Shown here one piece after another: positions 11,136 to 22,369 of a DNA stretch of 64,000 nt. The notes below the pieces were generated by a model, which saw only the letters and a program-made list of their open reading frames with translations, was not told the DNA's origin and did no database searches. The first letter of the stretch is position 1. Each line of letters starts with the position of its first letter. Source of the DNA: Litomosoides sigmodontis (lineage: Eukaryota; Nematoda; Chromadorea; Rhabditida; Onchocercidae). Location: NCBI GenBank assembly GCA_963070105.1, contig OY718804.1, forward strand, positions 2,644,817-2,708,816, read 5' to 3'. Both the position numbers and the translations under genes were made by a program.

Positions 11136-14100
11136 TCATAAAAAAGAAGATAAAAGTGCCTTCGCTTTCAACAACAACTCTTTTAAGCACGCATTCAAAG
11201 ATTCATTAGCATCTACGCCATACATTTTCTCGATAGATGTAATCACTGGCTGGAGAGTTATTCGAACTTCGGATTTCACCTAAACATCCTTAACTTAATA
11301 AGACTAGTGTGCACTTGAATATTAATTTAAAACGGAAGAATTTGGGAGTGAACATTATAATTGCTATAATTATTAATAATTATAAATATATAAATATTAT
11401 AGTTATAAATATATAAATTGAACATTATAATTGTGAGCAGTTTAAAACAAATACTCCATTACATCATGTTTGATAAATTTTAGATTCCCATGTCAACAGG
11501 AATGTAAGAAGAGTTTAACTGAATAACGTTTTGTCGTCCTGGAAGCAATTTCTACGTCAAAAGTAGTTTGTTAGCAGTCGGTAACTGTCTGGAAAATTGG
11601 AAGGATAAACTCTTTTCAGGAAAAACACCATGACTTACTGCTGAGTTTTCAATGTTTTTCATCCCTGACAAGGTTTGCTTGGACTCCACCAACTTCAACA
11701 CTGCATTCAAAACATCGACACATGAATCAACATTTTTATGCCAATCCTGAAAAACAAATGTCAGACATTTAGTTTTATTTTTATGTGTTCGAAGCAGGAT
11801 GTAAAAAATTTACTTGTTTATTATAACAAATCCTGAAAGCACGCTCCAGCAGTTTTACGTAAATTTCATGATCTTCCACGGATGACTCGGAATTAGGCTG
11901 CTTCAACTCAGCATAGCAACGCCAAATCTAAAATATTAAAAGGCCATAAATTCTGTTTTCAAAAGAACGAAGAAGCAAATAATTTGTAGAAAAGTGCAAT
12001 GGTTTATTCTAATGCTCCTGAGAAGCGAAATTTAATCAAAAAATACGAGAATTGAAGAGTGATGGTAAAAGCACAAACTGTTGACGAGGAAGTTTGCTGC
12101 GAGGTTATTCTACCCAATAATTCACACATCTTACACGTTAAGGGTTTCGCAAATTCCCCCTTCTTCTGAAAGCGAATCATATGAAAAAATTTTATTTGTG
12201 CATCCTTCAAAAACGTAAAAGAGTGACATCCTTCAAGATATCTGTCCATTACAAATTTGAGCAGCGAGTAAAATGAAACGAGGTTTAATATGACAAAAAC
12301 AATGCAACAATGATAACAAAAAACTGCCAAAAGTAACAATGACAATATCGTCCGTAATAATGGCGCAGAAAGATAAAATATGATGCTTAACACCTTTTGT
12401 ATTTTATTTTGAATTAAAAACTTTCAAGTCTTGCCTCACACTCACGTATTTCAATACCCAAATACTCCATGATTTATAGAAACTTACATCCCATTGATTT
12501 GTCTTCTTCAGCTTTGTTTTACCTAGTTCTTTCCCTCACACTTGCGAAATTTCTAATTATATTGTAAATATAAATCTCAACCAAATAATAAAGTCTAAAA
12601 CTCTTCGCCCTGAATGTATTCGATTTTAAAAAATGTTCACTGTATGATGAAACAGAAAATTAGAAAGAGCAGCAGGTCTTTACCTCTCTAAGAGTGATCA
12701 AGTTCTGTGTAAGCGCTTCAATTACGATATCATCTTTGTACTGTTTATCCGAATCTAACATAGAGTGGAACATAGAAATTGCAGACGAAATATCATGCAT
12801 ACGCATGCAGAGTAGCATATAGTTTTCCCGTAATTTGATATGATCAAAATTCAGCTTGAGAGCCTCCTAAAATGAAAATGACAGTATATGGAAATGAAAA
12901 AATATACCTTTTCAGAGATATTAAAAACATATATCAAGATAAGTTAATGAGATCCATCAATTTATAGATTTTCGATTTAACAGGTAGTTTTTGAGAAGTT
13001 ATTGCATATGAGAAACAAAATTAAAGCATGCTAATGAGCGCTAAACCATGAAATGCAGCTCAGGAAGTTGGAAAGCACTACTGTAAGTAAAACTCAATTC
13101 AAAATTAATGATGAATTTTGATAACTGAAATGACATTTATCATTTTTATGTGAAACATGAGGTTTGCACTTTATTTGGAGTAGGACATGGAAAATTCAAA
13201 AGGAAACCTGCAAAACAGCCTTGGCTCGTTTTGTATCATTTAATTTTTCATATACAGCGGCAAGATTATTCCATGCTTGAAAATGAGCAGGCTCATAACG
13301 GACACAATGTCGATAGGCCTGTGCAGCTTCTTCCAATTTTTCAAGCTTCCACGCGCAACAACCAAAATTGAACCAGCAAGATGACTTCAACAATGACAAC
13401 ATATATATCACATATTGTGCAAAGGGCATTATATATAACACATAACGAGTAAACAGTGTTATAGTGTGACCCAAAATTGAACCAAGATTGACTTAGAAAA
13501 AATTTCTTGCTAAGCAACTTCGCAGTACAACGAAAAAAATTAAACATACATTGATCGGTTGAAGTTCAAGGCTACGTCTCAAATGCTGATACGAAATATC
13601 ATAATGCTTGCGCTGAAGCATCAAAAATCCTAACGATCGGTAAGCGCGGAATGAACGGCCGTTAGAAACCTTAATTTTGAAAACATCCGTTTATAGAGAT
13701 TATTTTTGCACTTCTTTATAATTTATAGTTGCACGTAAATATTACTTATTTTAATGATGCATCTTTAAAAGAACAATACTTTCTTTTCAATTCCATGTAG
13801 AAACATTTCTTTGAGTTGCTAAATCTGAATTCCAATTTAAATGGAGAGAGTGCTAAATTCAACCTCGATTGCTTTCTCATACGCACTTGGCTGATGAAGT
13901 ATGTCCCCTAAAAGACACCAGTAAGTTGAATCGTTCTCATCTTTGACAAGCAGATCACGAACTAATCGTTCAGCCTTTTCCAACTGGCCAAGTGACCGGT
14001 AACAATCAATAACACTATCCCAATTTTCTTGCTTTTCAAATATTACCAAAGCTTCCTGCAAGTCTGATATAAGAAATGCTACGACTACAAACTATTACAT

Positions 14101-16898
14101 AAATTACAAAAAATTCTGACGATCAACCGGAAAACGATCGCCATTGTGGTACACTTACACTACAAGAGAAAAGCTCAAAAGCTAGAAAGGAAATTGACAA
14201 TACAATAACGTTAAAAACATTCCAGTGGAAACCATAAAAATACAAACCGCAGTGCATCCGATAGAACGGAGAATTTCAGCATGAACGAGATCCACATACC
14301 AAAACGGTTTCATGCCACTAGCTAGCAATAATTTCGAGCGTTTTCTTATAATGCCTTTATTTATCTATAAGAAATAATGCCGCAAATTGTATTTTAAATA
14401 ATGAAAATAGGCTATTTTTAATGAAAACAGACAAAACCGGTTCTTTTGGCTAATAGTACTCACGGTCACATTTTTTATAGCAGGAGGTAAAATTTTCACG
14501 AAAAATGAAACCGTCAAGATTTAGTTGTTGTTCAAATTTGACATAATATTTAAATTATCAAAATTTGAAATCTAACAAACCTCTTCATTTCCCACGCCAT
14601 TAACCAATTTTGCTAATGTTTCCATTTGCATGCATGCTCGTTCTACTCGGCGCATGCTAAGCTTCTCAAATTCTGAACGCTGTAGTAAGGCGCTAGCCTG
14701 AACCGCCCAATTCTTACGCTGAGCAATTACCTTCAAGAAGCATCTGTGCCAAGAAAATCGCATAGACAAATAAAGAAATAAACGCACCTGTTTGTATCAG
14801 TTTTAATCTTTTCATAGTAACAAATTTTTCAATCTTCCGAAATAACGCAATCAATAAACAGCGAAGATAAAATACCTCATCAAGATAGGAGCAACATTTT
14901 TCAATTACTAAATCTTCAGTGCTCTGATTTTTTCGTTCAAGCACGCCAGAAGCAAGCATACATGCCAAACCCACAGCAGGAAGCTTAGCATGACTAGTTG
15001 AGGCATCCATTTCAGCAACACACACATTTTCTAATAATGCGTCATCACGAAGCAAAACATTCTGCGGAAGAGTGCTTTCATTTTCCGTTGTATCATTGCC
15101 TTCGGAGTTGTCACAACTTTCAGCCTTAATCATATTTCAGCAAGAATAAAAACTAAATAAACGAATACAGAAACCTTCTTATTATGCAATCGCCTAAGCT
15201 TCCCTCAAAATTGATTTGAGGCACAACGAAAATTTAGCTCCAATGGTGAAACTTACTCTGATAATAAGCTGAGGCACAAATTTTTCTTGAAATCTAGTAC
15301 GTTTACCCAGCACTCCCATTATCTTGATTTCGAGACCGGCGGTGGTTAAGGCTTTCTTTAAGCAAGTTTCAGCTTTACGGACTTCATCGTACAACAGATG
15401 AGCATACATTCTTTCAAGCAGTGCTTCAGTGACTACTGCAACAGAATCGCAGTTAATTCGAATATCTTCCTAAAAATCACAAATTCTCTGCTGAAATGGA
15501 TTGAAACAACTTCTTAAAACTTAAAATTTATGAGAATGTTAACTTCTACGCTTAAAAAATTGAACAGTTCATAAGCTACCAAAAAATAAGACGGTGAAGA
15601 AACTTTTACCAAAGCATTCAGAATGCTTTTCAGTTCAACAGCAGGCTCTTTGAGCAAATCCTGCCATAGCAACAGCAAACGACATGTAAGACGGTCTCTC
15701 ATAAAACTGTTATCTGTTTGGGAACAACAGTCGATCAATATTGTTTTCGCTAGCCATAGGCACAATTTTGAACTGCAACTGATAGGAGTCAACACGAAAA
15801 CATATTTTCTAAATACTTTAATATTTGAGAAACAAAAAAATTAGCAACAAAATGCACTAGTTTTTTTATTCAAAAAATAGAGTATATTCTAAATAAAGCT
15901 GAACATTTTTTAATTATGCATCACCAAACAATATTACTTGAGCTATCAAAAATCACTGGAAAAAAAGATCAGCAACAAAGTGCAAAGTCTACATTAAAAT
16001 AGATTCATACCGTGCGAATTTATATGGAGAATTACAACCGAACGACAAATCATTGTCAATTTCTTCCTGCGCTATATATTTCCCACACGCTGGCGTCTCT
16101 AAATGTATTGAATTTAGATAAGAATAAATTTCGGATCTACTACGATTGAATTAAAGTGCATTTGGAGGATGATAAATATTAATACATAAATTGACGGTAA
16201 AACTCATCAAATTTATATGTATTGTACTATTATAATCCATAGAGTCTACATCATTTGAATCGAAGTTCCTTACAGCATTCAAAATTATTTCCTTCAAGTA
16301 ATTTACACAGCATTTACAGAAGTTCTACTTCACCAAAATCACACAATAATATAGCAAGCAGTAAAGTTTCCTCGATTTTTCCATTCATACTTCTGGCATA
16401 TAATGTAAAATTCAATTGCGCATGCTATAGTTGTGGAATCACAGAGAAGTAAGACTTGATTTAAACCGTCACCGATTTCAAAAAGTGATGGTGTGGATGG
16501 AGATTACTTAAGAGTTGGGCATACTTTTAGCAAGTATTATTGTTTCATAACAAAAACCTTAAATATTTGTGCATTCCAGGAAGAGATTCTTAATTAATTA
16601 ATTTGCCAAACAGATTGCTAAACATACGACAGAGGATAATTTACCGATAAATCCAGCGTAGTTGGCTAATGCGAAATGATCCAAACATTTGTTGGCCACT
16701 GGTAACAATGAAGTTTTTGGAAGACAGCCTAATTCATGCCTAAGCTGGGCTAAACTTTTCGACTGCATCAGTGTGTTCGTAGCCTCGCATTCGTCCATTT
16801 CTGAAAGTAGCACTGTGAGTAATAAGGTCTAACGTGTGCTCACCATCGACACCTGAAATTCGCCTGGTATACGACAGGTGAATTTCCAGCTGCTCCAT
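11136..16898 (-). CDS. ttc-27: Tetratricopeptide repeat protein TTC27
   Basis: Sixteen exons in transcript order: 16898-16844, 16812-16645, 16098-16011, 15808-15610, 15469-15257, 15124-14876, 14730-14581, 14364-14248, 14055-13864, 13669-13550, 13384-13208, 12866-12684, 12165-12079, 11927-11814, 11746-11639, 11279-11136. All phases agree; 787 residues, near the family's usual 800-850. Family marks include GVLGKRTRFQEKFVPQL (exon 5), the NWAVQASALLQRSEFEK and MRRVERA stretch (exon 7), EALVIFEKQENWDSVI (exon 9) and TPR units in exons 9-12 such as AYRHCVRYEPAHFQAWNNLA. TTC27 is a cytosolic TPR protein linked to Hsp90/R2TP-type assembly of large complexes including U5 snRNP; that role is family knowledge. 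It is head-to-head with the TBP gene, 703 bp apart. The acceptor of exon 7 was chosen because it restores the family join SYLDE-VIAQ. Confidence 0.92.
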
Positions 16899-17601
16899 AT
16901 GTTCGAATCTCGAAACGAAAATGGTTGAAGAGCGAAATTTTGAAACAGTTTGCAACACTCAGTGGGAAGACAATTTGCAATTAGGTTGGGGGACAATTTG
17001 CAATTCAGTAGTATCGGACATTCGTCGCTGTGCTCAGTGGTAGGTATTAAGATAGTTTTTGGCGCTTGAGGAGCCGAAAGAGATCTTGATAGATTGTAAA
17101 TTTACAAATTTTTATTGAAGAGCAACACCATAATGACACACTGAATTGTTTCCAATCCCTTATGGTCACATCCTATATTGATGGTAATGAAATATTGAAC
17201 AAAATTTAGTTTTAATATTTAATAAGATATTAAATTTGTTGGGCAAAGAGAGTAATAGACTTTTTATCATTCTGCTTCATATCATTGCAAACTTGCCTTT
17301 ATTTTACCATGAAATGAACAGAGGATACTTGCCTCAACCACCTTAGAGTCTTTACCAGTTCACAAAATATCCATTTCGTCATTTCCATTCAGCAATTACT
17401 CGTACTTGCATTTTTTGTGTGTTTCTGTTTACGTACGCTTGTCGTCGATGTATGAAGTCTGCGCTGCAGGCGTGATCGTTTTTATGATCTTTTTGTAAAT
17501 TTAAAAGGAAATTTTAGAGAACGTGGAGATATATGATGAAGGGAAAGTAGAGTTTTATAACTTTTTAGGTCTTTCATAAAAAGCAGGGAGAGCGACTGTT
17601 A
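16899..17601. promoter_or_regulatory. Shared divergent 5' region of ttc-27 and tbp
   Basis: 703 bp between the start codons of two divergently transcribed genes, so it should carry both promoters. It is less AT-rich than most spacers here near the ttc-27 end. I see no clear TATA box. An acceptor-like CTTTTTAG ends at about 17568, 34 bases before the TBP ATG, and may be its trans-splice site. Confidence 0.5.
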
Positions 17602-19587
17602 ATGGATCATTTTGGAAGTCCGTCGCAGTCGACGTCAGTGATAACATCACTTGGTGGTCAGACACCGAGCAGTGGCCATACTGTAGGGCCATCAGCAGTA
17701 CTCACTGGATCAGCGTCTAGTTTTATCTTAGGTCCCGCTAGCATTATCGGAGGTGCATCTGTAACGCTTGGACCAGGATCGATAGTGATGGGAAGTGCAA
17801 GCGGAGTAACATCTAATTTGAGCAGTGTTGGTTGTGCTGGGCCTAGTTCAATACTTGGAAATGCTGGGCCAAGTTCTGTACTTGGCGGAAGCATGTTGGG
17901 ACAGCATGGTGGACCAGGCTAGTTACGCACCTATTATATGTGTTTAAAAGCTAGAAAATTGTTTTGTTTATCATTGCTAAATTATTTCAGTTTTGTTTTA
18001 AAGGTGCTGCTGCTGATGATAAATTTTGTTTATCCTTGTTGTTTTGCAAATACACCATTTATTTACGCTTTCTATAGGATCAGTGTTGAATAGTCAAGGT
18101 GGTCCAGGCTCACTGCTGAGTTATAGCGGTGAACGAGGTGGACCATCGAGTGTTATAAATATTGGTGGAAATCCTGGCTCGGTTTTCCAGGTAACTGTTT
18201 TGAAAGGAAAAAAATGAAAATAAATCACAATGAATGTAAAAAAATTGCTGTTATTGTTTATGTTCAGGACATGAATCCATCTTCGGTTGGTCCAGGAAAT
18301 CTTGCAGTACCGATGACACCTCTTGCCGGTGATCATTTCCAGCCGGCATCAAATATTCCAATGGTTTCAACAAATCCACCGCAGACGCCTGGATCACAGT
18401 TGATTGACATCCCTTCTCCAGCGCTTCAAAATATAGTGTCTACTGTTAACTTAGGTGAGGGTCTTAAAATCAAGAAGGATCTCGAAATTTCGAAGGCGCT
18501 CATAATTTTTATAGGTGTACCACTGGATTTGAAAAAAATAGCACTTCATGCTAGAAACGCAGAATATAATCCAAAGCGTTTTGCCGCTGTTATAATGCGT
18601 ATTCGTGAACCTCGCACGACTGCTCTGATATTTTCTTCCGGAAAAATGGTTTGTACAGGAGCGAAATCTGAGGAGTCGAGTAGGTATGTGGAAGTTGCAA
18701 AGTAATGTTTTCACGGTATGAATGATTTTAATTATATTTCTCCTTTTGAATTGAAGCAGTAATGTTTTCATGTATCATTTTCGAACAAGTTAAATAGTGT
18801 TTAAATTTTAGGCTTGCCGCACGGAAATACGCCAGGATAGTACAAAAACTCGGTTTCAATGCGAAATTTACAGAATTCAAAGTTAGTGATTATGATAAAT
18901 TAGATATCAAATCCAGATGGAATAAACTGCTATAATTATGTAACCTGTTTTCAAACATAAGTTAGTGTAGGCATCTTTAACATCTATTCAGTGGTACGTA
19001 AGCCTGATTTCGATTTGTATAATAAACTACTGGAAAACTTTGGTTGTTTTCGCATGTTTTTCAGGTTCAAAATATGGTTGGTTCATGTGATGTGCGTTTT
19101 CCTATACAATTGGAAGGTCTGTGTTTAACCCATACTCAGTTTTCTACATATGAACCGGAACTATTTCCTGGACTGATTTATCGAATGGTGAAACCACGAG
19201 TAGTATTACTTATTTTTGTTAGTGGGAAGGTAAGCCTGAAAATTGTATAATTTAGAAGATTTGGCTTATTTGCCGGAAATGTGAACTAGAAACAAGGGTT
19301 CATGGATAATATTGAAAAATCAACTCCATGAACTCAGAACTTAAAACCGATATAGTGTTATTGAATCCTTGACAAATTCTTCATTTTCGTACAAATATCC
19401 TTGTGCTATTAATGTAAAACGATTACTCGGTGTAAGAAGTATTCGAATTTTTTGGCTTTCATAGAATTATCGAAATTGGAAAATTTCCTGTTTCTTTCAG
19501 GTTGTTATAACAGGTGCTAAATATAAAAAAGATATCGACGATGCATTCAATCAAATTTATCCAATTTTGAAAGGCTTTAAAAAATGA
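17602..19587 (+). CDS. tbp-1: TATA-box-binding protein (TBP)
   Basis: Seven exons: 17602-17917, 18078-18190, 18268-18454, 18515-18683, 18812-18881, 19065-19229, 19501-19587; phases agree; 368 residues. The C-terminal core (about 195-368) has both saddle repeats: first [20 protein letters not shown], then [20 protein letters not shown] and [20 protein letters not shown]; second [16 protein letters not shown], then [20 protein letters not shown] and [10 protein letters not shown]. It binds TATA DNA as part of TFIID, SL1/TIF-IB and TFIIIB in the nucleus. The N-terminal 190 residues are Gly/Ser/Pro-rich with repeated GPSS(I/V)LGG-like and GGPGS(V/L)L units, a lineage-variable region. The first intron seems to use a GC donor (CCAG|GCTAGT at 17918): the GT alternative at 17909 keeps frame but breaks the GGPGS motif seen again in exon 2. 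The convergent neighbour is mrpl-4. Confidence 0.95.
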
Positions 19588-20488
19588 ACTGGCGTCTGTC
19601 CTACATTAGTTATTGTTTTAATGGTAGCTTCGAGCATCCCTTCAGTTATGATTTGAATGCACTTTGCCTTCAGTTCAGCTCGAAGAATCCGCAAAAAATT
19701 TTAAGGACGGAACATTATTCAAAGATTAGGATAGGGAGCTGTTCTCGAATCTAATCAAGTGGTAGACCAGGATTGCTGCCGATTGCATTTCTTGAGTTGA
19801 AGAGAGTACATAATTTGGATGAGCAGGCACCCAGTTTGAATGTACCCTGACTGTCTCCACCAACTGTCTTCCCCGTACTTCGGATTTTTTGGAAGCTGGC
19901 AATAAGAATTGTGATATTTTATATTGTTCTTTGTTCATTGTAGTACTCATATCCATATACTTATTGTACTTATTCGTTTGGCATTGTTTGCTCAGTTTTG
20001 AAATGAAAAATCAAACTATCCGTTCCAGAACTTTGCCTAGGTACCGTACCCACGCCTGCTACTTTATTAGGCATTATTTTTGTGAGAAATGCTTTTCAAG
20101 GTTATGTTTTACTGCTTCCCAAAACTACAGGGTCCATTCATTTAATGAAGTACAAAATCCATATATTTAAGAAAGTTTATTTGGAAGCATATAACGCACG
20201 CAAATTAATTTGTTCATGTAAGTTATCTCTGCTAAAGTAGGAGTTGGAATTATACAACCAAAAGAAACCAAACGTTGAAGAGAATCCCTTGATTGGAAAG
20301 CTTTTTTTTTTTCATTTTTTGGCGAAGTAACTCGCCTTTGTAATTCGATATAAACATAAAAACAACAAAAGGTTAAAAAAATACCATACAGTGCATCACT
20401 AATTTTTTAATGAACAGCAAAGACTTCCAAGTACAATTTAAATAAATAGGAAGGAGGGGATCCAGTAATTAAATTTCTTAAAAATTTA
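19588..20488. other. Intergenic between convergent tbp and mrpl-4
   Basis: Holds the 3' ends of two convergent genes. No open frame with splice or family support. A plus open frame at 19889-20170 and a minus one at 19726-19956 look like chance. Confidence 0.5.
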
Positions 20489-21832
20489 TCAAATAAATGG
20501 AACATGAATTGGATCGATTTCTTTTTCCGCTTCATTTACGATAATCTTTTTGTAATCAATATAACGGTATTTTCTCTGTAGTGTTTGTGCTCGATTTTTG
20601 TGTAAAATTATACGCGACTGGAATAATTGGAGGGCTGCTAGAGAAAATACCACAGTGTCGTGCTTTACTAAACTAAAACAGTTTACTCCATAGACTGGCA
20701 TAACGTTGAATGTTGGCGCTTCATCACACACCTTTGCCAGATTCTGAGGTACCTGAATTTTGATAAATGATCAGCTCGTCGAGCCGCAAGGAGATAAGAG
20801 AGTCATGTCTATTGAAGAGGATAATTTCGAACTATTAACTAATAGAACACTAGTGTTGCCCCTCTGGATTTGTTATGCTTAACAATCCTCGAATTATTTG
20901 ACGGTCAACATGTGGATGAGATTACCAAATGACTACATTATACTGACATTTTTTATTCAAAGAAAAAGTCAATTCGTTTACCTCTGAACTATCGTTGATA
21001 AATAATACTGAGTAACCCCAGTTTCTGAAATCGGCGAGGTCGTGCATAAATTGCGCATCGTCACTCGGCAAACTACCGAAATCATCAACGATCACTAAGT
21101 CATTCTGTGCATGTTTAATGGTCATTGCTACACACAAGCCTTCCAACCTAATCGCATCAGGCAAAATATAAAACCACGTCATAGGCCCACGTATTCCGTT
21201 TGCAAAACTAAAAAGAAAGACGATGAAGCTTGGTAATGAAATGCAGATACGGTATTTCTGAAGATCTATAAGTCTATACACTAAAAAAATATTACATACG
21301 AAATATCACATAGAACGCACCCGCCCAGACGAAAGTGAGGAGATCTAATTGAACCAGCATGATGGCGGCCAGTTTTTTTCTGAGGCCATGGCTTATGTCC
21401 ACCACCGGGCATTTCTTTCTTAGACAGTTGCTTTGTAATTGCTAAGTTTCGATAATTCTCTTGCCAAGTGATATTACGATGGAGCAAATCAATTCTTGGC
21501 GTTGTTCGGAAAATATATGGATGTAAACTGATTAAATCCACTCGAGATTCCTGTAAATCGTAATCGTTCACTATGCATATCTTATTGAACTAAATTTACT
21601 TAAATCAATTCTAAACAAATTTTATATTGGAGGAAACCTCTTTTTTTGCCAATGTTGTGACCCACGCTTGAGGGACTTCGATAAACGGATTACTTCTATT
21701 GACTTTCCATAAAGCCAGTTCCTCAGAAGTTGTGGGGATCTCTAAAGCATTTTGACAGAAGCACGACTTGCTGTGACGAAAGGGATTTTTTCCAAACAAG
21801 GAAATAACTCGAATCAACTGAGCTGATGACAT
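20489..21832 (-). CDS. mrpl-4: Mitochondrial large-subunit ribosomal protein uL4m
   Basis: Four exons in transcript order: 21832-21638, 21550-21300, 21207-20982, 20752-20489; all phases agree; 311 residues, near the usual 290-310. Family marks: [24 protein letters not shown] N-terminus, the glycine-rich rRNA-contact loop ([20 protein letters not shown], then SPHFRLGG), LRLEGL-like stretch ([11 protein letters not shown]), DLVIVDDF and the C-terminal domain with [14 protein letters not shown]. It acts in the mitochondrial 39S-type subunit near the peptide exit tunnel. The first residues ([17 protein letters not shown]) are basic, suiting a mitochondrial presequence. An acceptor-like ATTTTAG lies about 45 bases before the ATG. 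It follows NOC4 on the same strand with 537 bp between stop and start, so the two could share a transcript. Confidence 0.92.
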
Positions 21833-22369
21833 AAAGTAATTGGAACTCCAACTCTTCCTTGAACTACCTTTACCTAAAATAAAAACTGCAACCATTGCTG
21901 CAAGCTCGATTAAATACTCGAAAAGAAACATTAAGAACTCATACCGAATTTAGCTAGTTCGAAGCGAAAAGTTAATGTTAACGATGTTATAAATTTGGAT
22001 CTTTCACATGAAATTATTTGTAAGATGTTGTTGGAAAACGTCCTCCTTTTATTTTCAGAGAAATATCTTTTAGAAACGTTGAAAACTGTAAAATTATCGC
22101 ACTTTACTGCTTGCAAAAATAATTTACAGGTTAAACTTCAATATCCATCATTTTTCGTACAAATGTAGACGAAAAAATAACAAGAAAAAAGAGACAGTCA
22201 AAACTGTTTATTGATAAGACAAATCAAATAACAATAACAAGTGAAACAGTAGAAACATTTGATCAATGACAGCACTGTATTGAGACATACTTTCTAGTAA
22301 AAAAACTAAACTTTTGGAAATGTAGCAAAACTGGACAGTCCCATACGACTTCGTACAGAAGGTGGAGCA
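21833..22369. other. Spacer between noc-4 stop and mrpl-4 start (minus strand)
   Basis: 537 bp with no coding signal. It would be the intercistronic region if NOC4 and mrpl-4 form an operon; otherwise it contains the mrpl-4 promoter. Confidence 0.45.
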
